Source: Herminiimonas sp.
GTDB taxonomy: Bacteria; Pseudomonadota; Gammaproteobacteria; Burkholderiales; Burkholderiaceae
Direction: 5' to 3'
DNA: 30,383 bases
NCBI RefSeq assembly: GCF_030655415.1
Contig: NZ_JAURVN010000003.1
Span: 1 to 30,383 of the forward strand
The position numbers were made by a program, and so were the translations under genes. The number at the start of each line of letters is the position of its first letter. The first letter of the stretch is position 1. Positions 19,244-26,362 of this stretch are shown here, piece by piece. A model generated the notes under the pieces. That model saw nothing but the letters and a program-made list of their open reading frames with translations, was not told the DNA's origin and made no database searches.

Positions 19244-20446
19244 TCAGTTGAGGACTGTGACTGAAGATTTTGTCGCAAGCGGCATGACGAAGGTAAATTT
19301 GATCGCTTCGTTTTCTGACGTCGCGCTTAATTTTCCACCATGCGAATGGGCAATTTCAGTTGCGATGTACAAGCCCAGCCCGAGCCCCGCGCTTGGGTTG
19401 CGAGCAGTGCCGCGCCAGTAAGGTTGAAACAGGCGCAACATCTTGTCGGCGGCTATCATCGGCCCACCATTGATGATGCTTAGTTCAAAGATGCCGTCAT
19501 GTGTGTTGGCATGCACGTCGATTGCCTGATCTGGTGAACCGTGTACCAAGGCATTGGTCAATAAATTGGAAAACAATTGTGCGATGCGTTCGCGATCACA
19601 AACAATTTCATCGTTTATCGCTAGATCAAAACGTATCTCTTGCTTGGGATATGCACTTTGCAACTCATCAATCAAATGTCTCAGATCTGATCCCAGATCG
19701 TCGACTCTTTCCACCTTCAATGGCACGCCACCGCCCATGCGACCGCGCGCAAAATCGAGTACATCGTCCACCAATTTTGAAATGCGTTGACCACTACGCA
19801 ATATGCGATTGACGACAGGCTCTATGCTTTGATCCAGTGATTTTTTTGAAAGAAGATCGGCACCGTTGATGATGGAGGCTAATGGCGTGCGCAGATCGTG
19901 ACCCAAGACGGCGATGAATTGTTCGCGCAACTCCGCTGTTTCACGTTCGTTCAGCAGCGCAGTCTGACTGTCGTGCAAACGTTTTTCTGCGTCGAGCTGG
20001 CGCGAAATCAGTTCCGCAAACAAGGTCATCGTTGCGACAGTTTTTTCTTCGGATAAATTGGCACTCTTTGGATCCAACCCACACAGGGTGCCAAAATATT
20101 CGCCATCGGTGCGATACAACGGGATCGAAAAATAGCTTTCAAAGCCGTATATTTTGGGCGTGTGATGGTCGCGATATTGTGCGCTTTCACTCACATGGTC
20201 GATGATGATGGCTGTATTGCTGGAGCGCACTTCTTTGCAAAAAGTGGTGTCTACATCCAGCTCGTCACCCGGGTTCATGCCAAAGTCGATTTTGTCTAAA
20301 ACCGCGCAGCTGGTCCAAGAATCTTCTGTCACGCGCGCCACGCATACAAATCGCAGGCCGGTAATCTCAGCAACGACTTGCAGAATGCTAGGGACGGCGC
20401 TGATGGATTGGACGGTAGCAATGTCTGCTGCGATGGACGGATTCAC
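19244..20446 (-). CDS. GAF-domain sensor histidine kinase (orphan)
   Basis: A 400-residue soluble kinase without a membrane segment. An N-terminal GAF domain (about 18-152) would bind a small ligand or chromophore or sense redox state. A HisKA dimerisation domain follows, with the phospho-accepting His183 in VLGHDLRTPLAS, and then a HATPase domain with N-box LFSNLLTNALVHG (291-303), a G1-like NGGPMI (326-331) and G2 GLGLGLYIATEIA (354-366). The usual Asp of the G1 box is replaced (IINGG), as in a subset of GAF/phytochrome-type kinases. The start is GTG at 20446 after an in-frame stop two codons upstream. AGGA lies 13 bases before it, slightly far. No response regulator gene is next to it, so the partner is unknown. 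It lies on the same strand downstream of the LysR gene but has its own promoter candidate. Confidence 0.88.
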   Translation of the reverse strand: MNPSIAADIATVQSISAVPSILQVVAEITGLRFVCVARVTEDSWTSCAVLDKIDFGMNPGDELDVDTTFCKEVRSSNTAIIIDHVSESAQYRDHHTPKIYGFESYFSIPLYRTDGEYFGTLCGLDPKSANLSEEKTVATMTLFAELISRQLDAEKRLHDSQTALLNERETAELREQFIAVLGHDLRTPLASIINGADLLSKKSLDQSIEPVVNRILRSGQRISKLVDDVLDFARGRMGGGVPLKVERVDDLGSDLRHLIDELQSAYPKQEIRFDLAINDEIVCDRERIAQLFSNLLTNALVHGSPDQAIDVHANTHDGIFELSIINGGPMIAADKMLRLFQPYWRGTARNPSAGLGLGLYIATEIAHSHGGKLSATSENEAIKFTFVMPLATKSSVTVLN

Positions 20447-20503
20447 GAAGACTTAGTTTTCCTATTGGGCTTTTTGCAAGAAATGTATATTAACGATGCG
20501 GTA

Positions 20504-20542
20504 ATTTTAACTGACGCGAAGTCCTTTTCAGTTGCTGAAAAG
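20504..20542 (-). promoter_or_regulatory. Promoter of the histidine kinase gene with overlapping inverted repeat
   Basis: On the minus strand CTGAAA (20526-20531) stands 16 bases before TAAAAT (20504-20509), about 50 bases upstream of the GTG. The -35 lies in one arm of a perfect 8-bp inverted repeat, CTTTTCAG (20524-20531) with CTGAAAAG (20535-20542), spacer TTG. A regulator bound to the repeat would cover the -35. Confidence 0.4.
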
Positions 20543-20580
20543 AGGAAGTGTCGGCAGTAGGTAACAAAACCTTAAGTCGT

Positions 20581-21480
20581 TTAGGTTGGTGTGTGATCAA
20601 TTAGATATTGCATTAACCAGCGACCGGCCAATCCCGGCGCTTCATCTACACGATTGATCATGTGCAAGGTGTATTGCAGGCTGATCATGTGAGCGAGTTT
20701 CAGGTGGATCAGTTTTCCCTGATCGAGGTCTTCGCGAATCATTTCTTCCGGCATTGAGCCCCAGCCCAAACCATTGCGTAACAACATGTGTTTGGCGCCC
20801 AGATCGCCGAGACGCCAATCGCGCACGGCAATCACGCCGAAATTTTGTCCGGCAGTGAGTTGGCTGCGATCGGTCAGCACAAGTTGGGTGTAATCGCGCG
20901 CCACTTCCGTTGGAATAATTCCGTCTATTAACGCCAATGGGTGATTCGGTGCCGCAACGGGGATCATGGTAATTGCACCGACCGGCTGGCTTTGAAATGC
21001 ATCGGTGAAATCCATCATCGGTCCGGTAATACCAATCTGGCAAACGCGTTCGCTGACCAGATGCATCACTGCGCCCAAGGCTTCAATCCGCAAGCGCAAA
21101 CCGACAGTGGGGAACTGCAATTGAAACGCCAGCAGCGCCTCCACCAACCTGCAATTTGGGAACATCACATCCACCGCAATCGAGACTTCGGCTTCCACGC
21201 CTTGCGCCAGGGTTTTGGCGCGAGCCCGCATCGCATCGACTTTCATGGAAACGGTACGAGCGTCGGCCAGCAAGGCTTTCCCAGCTTCGGTCAGGGTCGG
21301 TTTGCGTTTGCTGCGATCGAACAGCGCGACATTTAATTGCGCCTCGAGATTGGCGATTGTGTAGCTGACGACCGATTGCGTGCGATGTAATTCTCGGGCA
21401 GCTTTGGAAAAACTGCCGCAGTCGATTACCGCAACAAACACGCGCAATTGGTCCAGCGTTGGAAGCCCGGGTTCTCTCAT
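20581..21480 (-). CDS. LysR-family transcriptional regulator
   Basis: A 299-residue LTTR, typical length. The N-terminal winged helix-turn-helix (about 8-67) reads LPTLDQLRVFVAVIDCGSFS then AARELHRTQSVVSYTIANLE, and the linker helix follows. The C-terminal two-lobed effector domain spans about 92-290 (EVSIAVDVMFPN, QIGITGPMMDF). The inducer cannot be deduced. The gene is divergent from azoR across 180 bases with paired GATGCTAAT repeats, the standard LTTR arrangement, so it most likely controls azoR and itself. I recall LysR-type regulators being common beside azoreductase genes, but this specific pairing is an inference from position. Confidence 0.92.
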   Translation of the reverse strand: MREPGLPTLDQLRVFVAVIDCGSFSKAARELHRTQSVVSYTIANLEAQLNVALFDRSKRKPTLTEAGKALLADARTVSMKVDAMRARAKTLAQGVEAEVSIAVDVMFPNCRLVEALLAFQLQFPTVGLRLRIEALGAVMHLVSERVCQIGITGPMMDFTDAFQSQPVGAITMIPVAAPNHPLALIDGIIPTEVARDYTQLVLTDRSQLTAGQNFGVIAVRDWRLGDLGAKHMLLRNGLGWGSMPEEMIREDLDQGKLIHLKLAHMISLQYTLHMINRVDEAPGLAGRWLMQYLIDHTPT

Positions 21481-21492
21481 ATCTAAAAAATC

Positions 21493-21534
21493 GATGCTAA
21501 TTAGTTAAACAATGTGGGTTTTCTTGATGCTAAT
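21493..21534. promoter_or_regulatory. Paired GATGCTAAT repeats, candidate LysR operator
   Basis: The nonamer GATGCTAAT occurs at 21493-21501 and again at 21526-21534, 33 bases apart start to start, about three helical turns, so both face the same side of DNA. The first copy runs into the palindrome CTAATTAG (21497-21504). Position between divergent lysR and azoR fits recognition and activation sites of a LysR regulator. Confidence 0.45.
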
Positions 21535-21590
21535 CCTGATCTACGATGATTGCAAGAACACAGAAGCACCGATTCAAGCGAAAACTCCGG

Positions 21591-21619
21591 TCGAAAACCA
21601 GCGCTTACCAATTTATAGA
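21591..21619 (+). promoter_or_regulatory. Candidate azoR promoter
   Basis: TCGAAA (21591-21596) and TATAGA (21614-21619) are separated by 17 bases and lie about 42 bases before the azoR ATG. The -35 is poor, as expected for an activator-dependent promoter. Confidence 0.4.
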
Positions 21620-21660
21620 CGCGGTCGACGACACAAACTGATTAGAAAGCGAGCTTTACC

Positions 21661-22275
21661 ATGACCAAGATCCTTAACATCAACAGCAGCGTCCGTAATA
21701 GCGATTCGATCTCCCGCAAAGTAACGGGCGAGTTTTTGGCTAAATGGAAAGCCAAAGAACCAAATACTGTCATCGTCGATCGCGACTTGGCCGCAAATCC
21801 ATTGCCACATCTGAACGAACAAACGTTGGGCGCCTTCTTTACGCCTGCGGAACAGCGCACGCCAGAACAAGTCGAAATCGCCAAGTTGTCGGAATCCTTG
21901 ATACAAGAGCTGGTCGATGCCGACGTCATTGTGATTGGCGCGCCTATGTACAACTTCTCGATCACTTCGGGTTTGAAAGCGTGGATCGATCACGTGGCAC
22001 GTGCCGGTGTGACGTTTAAATACACGGACAAAGGCCCAGTCGGCCAATTGACTGGCAAAAAAGTCTACGTTTTCACCTCACGCGGCGGTGTGTATAGCGA
22101 AGGTCCTTATGCTGCGATGGACTTCCACGGTACCTATTTGCGTGCGGTATTGGGCTTCATAGGCTTGACCGATGTGACCTTTATTCATAGCGAAGGCTTG
22201 GCGATGGGCGATGCCGGCGTTGAAAAAGCTTTGGCGCAAACGAGCAACACAATAAACGAATTGCTCCCAGCCTGA
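21661..22275 (+). CDS. azoR: FMN-dependent NADH:quinone oxidoreductase / azoreductase
   Basis: Flavodoxin-like homodimeric enzyme reducing quinones and azo compounds with NAD(P)H and FMN, probably protecting against electrophilic quinones. The 204-residue length is typical. The N-terminal ILNINSSVRNSDSISRKV loop binds FMN phosphate, GAPMYNFSITSGLKAWIDHV (residues about 97-116) is the family signature, and FTSRGGVYSEGP is the second FMN contact. The ATG has only a weak purine stretch (GAAAGCGAG) upstream. It is divergent from the LysR regulator and followed by its own terminator, so it forms a single-gene unit. Confidence 0.94.
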   Translation: MTKILNINSSVRNSDSISRKVTGEFLAKWKAKEPNTVIVDRDLAANPLPHLNEQTLGAFFTPAEQRTPEQVEIAKLSESLIQELVDADVIVIGAPMYNFSITSGLKAWIDHVARAGVTFKYTDKGPVGQLTGKKVYVFTSRGGVYSEGPYAAMDFHGTYLRAVLGFIGLTDVTFIHSEGLAMGDAGVEKALAQTSNTINELLPA

Positions 22276-22293
22276 TATCCTTCGTCTTCTGAG

Positions 22294-22334
22294 AAAAAAC
22301 GCAGCACATGCTTTTTTGGCATCTGCTGCGTTTC
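22294..22334 (+). terminator. Intrinsic terminator after azoR
   Basis: ACGCAGCA (22299-22306) pairs with TGCTGCGT (22324-22331), and ATGC (22308-22311) pairs with GCAT (22319-22322) after one mismatch. An A-run precedes and TTTC follows. It lies just upstream of ribA. Confidence 0.75.
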
Positions 22335-22360
22335 TTGATTGATCGATTAGCGCTAAAACC

Positions 22361-22999
22361 ATGAAACCAAGTCTTGCCACCGCTGCCGCCGTAAGTGCGG
22401 ATATTCCGTCTGAATCTGAACTCGATTACGCAACATCGTGCGAGTTGCCGATGCCGTGGGCGACTTTTCGCCTGCACGCTTTTGTCGAACCAGCTACCGG
22501 CAAGGAACATGTCGCCATCACGTTGGGCGACGTAGCTAATGGCGAACCGGTGTTGGCGCGTATCCATTCTGAATGTCTGACTGGCGATGCTTTGTTCAGC
22601 CTGCGTTGCGATTGCGGTCCGCAACTCGAAGCAGCGTTGAAAAAAATCGCCGAAGAAGGTCGCGGTGCGCTGTTCTATTTACGGCAAGAAGGTCGCGGCA
22701 TTGGGCTTGTGAATAAAATCCGCGCCTATCAATTGCAGGATGCAGGCGCCGATACCGTTGAAGCCAACGAGGCGCTTGGCTTTAAACCGGATCAACGTAA
22801 TTACAAATTGTGCAAACCGATGCTGCAGCATTTGCAGATTTCGACCTTGCGCTTGATGACGAATAATCCGCGCAAGATTACAGCGATGGAACAGCTTGGT
22901 TTGAAAGTTGTAGAGCGCGTGCCTTTAGTGGTGACGCGCAATCCATTCAACGAGCGTTATCTGACGACCAAGGCGGCCAAGCTCGGTCACTTGTTCTAA
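22361..22999 (+). CDS. ribA: GTP cyclohydrolase II
   Basis: Opens the imidazole ring of GTP to start riboflavin synthesis, releasing formate and pyrophosphate. The 212-residue protein is a stand-alone RibA without the RibB (DHBP synthase) domain found in RibBA fusions. The zinc ligands are Cys72, Cys83 and Cys85 in [18 protein letters not shown], and the GTP-binding RQEGRGIGL lies at 108-116. A short extra N-terminal stretch of about 25 residues (rich in Ala/Ser) precedes the domain. No FMN riboswitch fits in the 85 bases upstream. No strong Shine-Dalgarno sequence is visible. Its product leads to FMN, the cofactor of the upstream AzoR, but a terminator separates the two genes. Confidence 0.95.
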   Translation: MKPSLATAAAVSADIPSESELDYATSCELPMPWATFRLHAFVEPATGKEHVAITLGDVANGEPVLARIHSECLTGDALFSLRCDCGPQLEAALKKIAEEGRGALFYLRQEGRGIGLVNKIRAYQLQDAGADTVEANEALGFKPDQRNYKLCKPMLQHLQISTLRLMTNNPRKITAMEQLGLKVVERVPLVVTRNPFNERYLTTKAAKLGHLF

Positions 23000-23070
23000 A
23001 TTCCCGCTGCTTATAGTTAAGCTTCGATTGAGCTAGCACTTAAACTAATCTTCAAACTGATTTTCAAATT

Positions 23071-23108
23071 AACAAGGCGAGCATGCCATTTTGGATGCTC
23101 GCCTTGTT
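23071..23108 (+). terminator. Hairpin terminator after ribA
   Basis: A perfect 14-bp stem, AACAAGGCGAGCAT (23071-23084) with ATGCTCGCCTTGTT (23095-23108), is followed by a short T/A stretch. Very stable, though the T-run is short. Confidence 0.65.
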
Positions 23109-23140
23109 TATTGATTAGGTCGATTCTGGCGTAGGAAAAC

Positions 23141-23174
23141 TTGAAATCTGCTTAACCTTTACAATCACGGCATG
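23141..23174 (+). promoter_or_regulatory. Probable -10 element of the EamA transporter gene, apparently leaderless
   Basis: TACAAT (23160-23165) is followed by six bases and the ATG at 23172, so the predicted transcription start coincides with the start codon. TTGAAA (23141-23146) stands 13 bases before the -10, exactly as upstream of dnaE. No ribosome binding site is present. Confidence 0.4.
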
Positions 23175-24083
23175 ACCGCTTCAAGCTCCCCTTCATCCCC
23201 ACGCAAGTTGTTTCTCATTGGTTTGTCCATCGCCATCGTTGGCGCAGTGCTGTTTTCCACTAAAGCGATTGTTGCCAAACTGATCTATCGCTATGACGTG
23301 GATGCGGTGACGCTGATCGCGTTTCGGATGATGTTTTCTTTACCGTTTTTTATCGTCATCGCGGTGTGGAAGGCGCGGACTGCCCAGCCTTTAAGTAATG
23401 CAGAAAAAGGCCAGATCGTGATTCTGGGTTTGCTTGGTTATTACCTTTCCAGCTTTTTGGATTTCCTCGGGCTGCAATATATTTCCGCCGGTCTTGAGCG
23501 CTTGATCCTGTTTTTGACACCATCATTTGTATTACTGCTTTCCGTCTTCCTGATGAAGAAGAAAATCACAGCGATCGAATGGGCGGCTCTCGGCACATCA
23601 TACTTAGGCACCGTATTAGTGTTTGTGCACGACGTGCGTATCGGTGGCTCTAATGTGACGATAGGCGGCTTGTTCGTCTTGGGCAGTGCGATTTCTTACG
23701 CAGTTTATTTGCTGGCATCTGGCGAATTGGTCAGGCGCGTCGGTGCCTTGCGTTTGGTGGCGTATGCGATGTGCGTATCCAGCGTCGCCTGCATCGCGCA
23801 ATTTTTTATATTGCGTCCTGCATCCATGCTGATACAACCGATGGATGTATATAGCTTGTCGGTGATCAATGCATTTTTCTGTACTGTCTTGCCGGTATTT
23901 CTGACGATGATCGCGGTCGATCGCATCGGTGCAGCCACAGCATCACAAGCGGGTATGATCGGACCGGTATCCACGCTTTTTCTTGCCGCTTGGGTATTGG
24001 GTGAACCGATTACTGGAATTCAGTTGGCGGGAACCGCTTTGGTGTTGTGTGGAATTTATCTTTTATCTAAAAAGAAATCGTAG
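23172..24083 (+). CDS. EamA/DMT-superfamily transporter
   Basis: A 303-residue inner-membrane protein with about ten hydrophobic helices arranged as two EamA repeats (about 14-145 and 160-300), the fold of the drug/metabolite transporter superfamily. The N-terminus is a short Ser/Pro-rich cytoplasmic stretch before the first helix (FLIGLSIAIVGAVLFSTKAI). The first repeat ends near LGTVLVFVHDV, and the last helix is followed by a KKKS tail. Substrate is unknown; the family includes amino acid and metabolite exporters. It is probably a single-gene unit between the ribA terminator and the qor gene, which starts 100 bases downstream. The ATG directly follows a -10-like hexamer. Confidence 0.88.
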   Translation: MTASSSPSSPRKLFLIGLSIAIVGAVLFSTKAIVAKLIYRYDVDAVTLIAFRMMFSLPFFIVIAVWKARTAQPLSNAEKGQIVILGLLGYYLSSFLDFLGLQYISAGLERLILFLTPSFVLLLSVFLMKKKITAIEWAALGTSYLGTVLVFVHDVRIGGSNVTIGGLFVLGSAISYAVYLLASGELVRRVGALRLVAYAMCVSSVACIAQFFILRPASMLIQPMDVYSLSVINAFFCTVLPVFLTMIAVDRIGAATASQAGMIGPVSTLFLAAWVLGEPITGIQLAGTALVLCGIYLLSKKKS

Positions 24084-24183
24084 GAATGAGTACTAGGTTT
24101 TGCATTTAAGTTTGCGTTGAATTGATGTGCCGATTTTTACGGCATCTGTGAATCAATAATTGAATTAAACAAGTGAGTGAGCA

Positions 24184-25158
24184 ATGACAAAAGCAATCAG
24201 GATTACAGAGACCGGCGCTCCAGAAGTCATGGAATACGTTGAAGTCGACTTGCCAGCGCCAGGCGCAGGCGAAGTGCTGGTGCGCCAAATGGCTTGCGGC
24301 TTGAATTTCATCGATGTTTATTTCCGTACGGGTTTGTATCCGCAACCTTTGCCTGGCGCTTTGGGTATGGAAGGCGCGGGCGTGATCGAAGCGGTAGGCG
24401 CAAATGTTACGCATGTCAAAGTCGGCGATCGGGTGGCATATGCGGGACGCCCACTCGGTGCTTACGCAGAAGCGCGCGTGATGCCCGCTGACATTCTGGT
24501 CAAATTGCCGGATTCGATCAGCTTTGAAACGGCGGCAGCAATGATGCTGCAAGGCTTAACGGTGCAATATCTGTTTCGTCGTACGTTTCGCTTGCAGGGT
24601 GGCGAGACAATTTTGTTCCACGCAGCAGCTGGTGGCGTCGGCTTGATTGCGTGCCAATGGGCGCGTGCATTGGGCGTGACGATGATAGGTACAGTCGGCT
24701 CGGATGAAAAAGCGGAGCTGGCAAAAGCAAATGGCTGCGTACACACCATCAACTACAACAAGGAAAACTTTGTCGAGCGCGTGAAAGAAATCACTGGCGG
24801 CAAAGGCGTCCCTGTCGTTTATGACTCGATCGGTAAAGATACCTTCATCGGTTCTCTGGATTGCTTGTCGCCGCTGGGCATGATGGTCAGTTTCGGTAGT
24901 GCGTCCGGCCCGGTACCGCCTTTCGGTTTGAATGAACTGGCGACGCGCGGCTCGCTGTTCGTGACGCGGCCATCGCTTTTCAATTACACCGCAAAGCGCG
25001 ACGATCTGGAAACGATGGCGGCAGAATTATTCGGCATGGTCGAAAGCGGCAAGATCAAGATCGATATCAATCAGCGCTATGCCTTGAAAGATGTCGCCCA
25101 AGCGCATCGCGATTTGGAGTCGCGCAAAACTACCGGCTCATCGATTTTGATTCCATAA
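24184..25158 (+). CDS. qor: NADPH:quinone oxidoreductase (zeta-crystallin-like MDR family)
   Basis: A 324-residue medium-chain dehydrogenase/reductase. The GroES-like N-domain (about 1-130) carries GAPEVMEYVEV, GLNFIDVYFRTG and GMEGAGVIEAVG. The Rossmann domain has AAAGGVGLIACQWARALG (AAGGVG at 148-153) for NADPH. The structural and catalytic zinc cysteines of alcohol dehydrogenases are missing, placing it with the zinc-free quinone reductases that carry out one-electron reduction of quinones. GTGAGTGAGCA precedes the ATG as a weak ribosome binding site. A small membrane-protein gene follows after 9 bases and is probably co-transcribed. Confidence 0.9.
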   Translation: MTKAIRITETGAPEVMEYVEVDLPAPGAGEVLVRQMACGLNFIDVYFRTGLYPQPLPGALGMEGAGVIEAVGANVTHVKVGDRVAYAGRPLGAYAEARVMPADILVKLPDSISFETAAAMMLQGLTVQYLFRRTFRLQGGETILFHAAAGGVGLIACQWARALGVTMIGTVGSDEKAELAKANGCVHTINYNKENFVERVKEITGGKGVPVVYDSIGKDTFIGSLDCLSPLGMMVSFGSASGPVPPFGLNELATRGSLFVTRPSLFNYTAKRDDLETMAAELFGMVESGKIKIDINQRYALKDVAQAHRDLESRKTTGSSILIP

Positions 25159-25167
25159 GGATTTGTG

Positions 25168-25338
25168 ATGCAAGAATTGGATAAGGATGGCGTCAAGATA
25201 GATGAATCGAATGTGGAAGAAGCGTCTTCTACATCTGATGGCAATCCTAAATTTGGACGATTGCTGTTGCTGCTCGCGTTTGGTGTGGCGATCGTGGTGG
25301 CGCTGACTTTTGGTTCGCAAGCGTATTACACGCCTTGA
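25168..25338 (+). CDS. Small single-span membrane protein (56 residues), unknown function
   Basis: ATG 25168 lies 9 bases after the qor stop with AAGG about 6-9 bases upstream, and the frame is open for 56 codons to TGA at 25336. The first ~27 residues are acidic and polar (MQELDKDGVK...VEEASSTSDG). Then come NPKFGR and a hydrophobic segment LLLLLAFGVAIVVALTF (about 32-48), ending with GSQAYYTP. The acidic N-terminus next to a Lys/Arg pair predicts N-in, C-out topology with one helix and no cleavage site. A strong terminator follows. Position, ribosome binding site and composition argue it is real and in an operon with qor. I do not recognise a family. A regulator or partner of a membrane complex is possible, but that is a guess. 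Confidence 0.7.
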   Translation: MQELDKDGVKIDESNVEEASSTSDGNPKFGRLLLLLAFGVAIVVALTFGSQAYYTP

Positions 25339-25368
25339 TCATAAATTGATGGCGATGATTTCTGAATG

Positions 25369-25401
25369 AAAAATGGCGACCTGCAGGGTCGCCATTTTTT
25401 T
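25369..25401. terminator. Bidirectional intrinsic terminator after the qor unit and the DUF4136 gene
   Basis: AAATGGCGACC (25371-25381) pairs with GGTCGCCATTT (25387-25397) around TGCAG, with flanking A- and T-runs on both sides. It separates the convergent small-protein gene (plus) and lipoprotein gene (minus). Confidence 0.85.
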
Positions 25402-25445
25402 GCACTAAAGTTTTTGCCCAAGATCAGGCTTAGCACCAACGGAAA

Positions 25446-26072
25446 TTATTCCTTGATTTCCAGCTTCAAGCGACGCGGTATACCGTTCTGCCCAGGGAAA
25501 TCTGAAAATGCACTGCGCACCATGTAAGGCATGGCAAACGCCAGCGAACCATTGGCGCCTTCGCTATGCACCGTGACGTCATACAGCTTTTTGCCATCTT
25601 TGCTGCGCGTAATGATGACGTTGAGCTGACGCTGAAATAGCTGATATTGCACTTGTTGATATTGCGTCACTGGCCCGGGATACCAGAACGGGTCATAGTA
25701 AGGACCGTAATAACCGCGCCATCTCGGGCCGTAATACGGGTAATAAGGCCAATATGGATCAACGATTACCGGCTGCACGGTTTGTACATCGCGCACATCA
25801 ATTTTGTAATTCAGTACAACCTTGAGATTGGCGCCACGTGGATCTTGCGCTTCGGCAAAGCCGAGTCGACCTAATTCATTGCGGACAAGATTTTCATAGC
25901 TGCGATATTCGAGATCGTTTTCCTTCTCGCCCTTACGATCAAAAATATAGGTTTTATTTTGTAAATCCGCCGGCCATTCGTGAAATGCGATCACATCATT
26001 TCGAATAAACGACGCACAGCCGCTTAATAGCAGGCTGGATAAAGCGATGAGTAACAATAAAGCGCGGCGCAA
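25446..26072 (-). CDS. DUF4136 domain lipoprotein
   Basis: A 208-residue exported protein. It begins MRRALLLLIALSSLLLSGCA, a lipoprotein signal with lipobox LSGC and lipidated Cys19. Ala at +2 suggests sorting to the outer membrane. The mature part has the DUF4136 pattern: FHEWPADLQNKTYIF, then an AEAQDPRGANLKVVLNYKID segment and a C-terminal FSDFPGQNG block. Between residues about 103 and 143 lies a segment very rich in Tyr, Trp and Pro (PYWPYYPYYGPRW and similar). The start is TTG at 26072, preceded at 7 bases by the strong ribosome binding site AGGAG. The biological role of DUF4136 proteins is not settled. It is divergent from pepN, with about 290 bases between the start codons. Confidence 0.85.
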   Translation of the reverse strand: MRRALLLLIALSSLLLSGCASFIRNDVIAFHEWPADLQNKTYIFDRKGEKENDLEYRSYENLVRNELGRLGFAEAQDPRGANLKVVLNYKIDVRDVQTVQPVIVDPYWPYYPYYGPRWRGYYGPYYDPFWYPGPVTQYQQVQYQLFQRQLNVIITRSKDGKKLYDVTVHSEGANGSLAFAMPYMVRSAFSDFPGQNGIPRRLKLEIKE

Positions 26073-26299
26073 TTTGATTCTCCTAGAGTAGGTCTACACA
26101 GGATAGCGGGAATCCAGAAAAGATCCGTTACATTTTGTAAGCGCGCCGTCGAATTCCCTCTGTTGTCGATATGATCATTGATGCGAAGTTGAACGATTTT
26201 TCATCGGTTTTCTAGATTATTTCTGAGCTGCGTGTTGAACATCAATGACCGAAACGGATCCTAGTACGAGTTCGGCTTGATCAGAATGCACTACCGATT
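26073..26299. other. Intergenic region between the DUF4136 lipoprotein gene and pepN
   Basis: No open frame of note and no RNA gene recognised. It must hold the lipoprotein promoter on the minus strand, but I see no clear -35/-10 pair there. The pepN promoter candidate starts at its right end. Confidence 0.4.
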
Positions 26300-26329
26300 C
26301 CATTTACCATCCCAGGATTGGTAAAATGG
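26300..26329 (+). promoter_or_regulatory. pepN promoter region with overlapping imperfect palindrome
   Basis: TAAAAT (26322-26327) is a plausible -10 about 36 bases before the pepN ATG, with the weak -35 TTCCAT (26298-26303) 18 bases upstream. CCATTTACCA (26300-26309) and TGGTAAAATGG (26319-26329) form an inverted repeat with one bulged A that includes the -10. A protein bound there would block the promoter. Confidence 0.4.
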
Positions 26330-26362
26330 TATTTTGCTTCACTCCCACCGAAACCTATTCCT

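Noticed and set aside
22276..22360. FMN riboswitch upstream of ribA
   Set aside because: The 85-base gap is filled by the azoR terminator and is too short for the RFN element; no conserved RFN sequence blocks are visible.
24124..24146. Hairpin GATGTGCCG / CGGCATC between the EamA transporter and qor genes as a terminator
   Set aside because: The stem contains a bulge and no T-run follows it; the T residues lie in the loop, so I did not list it.
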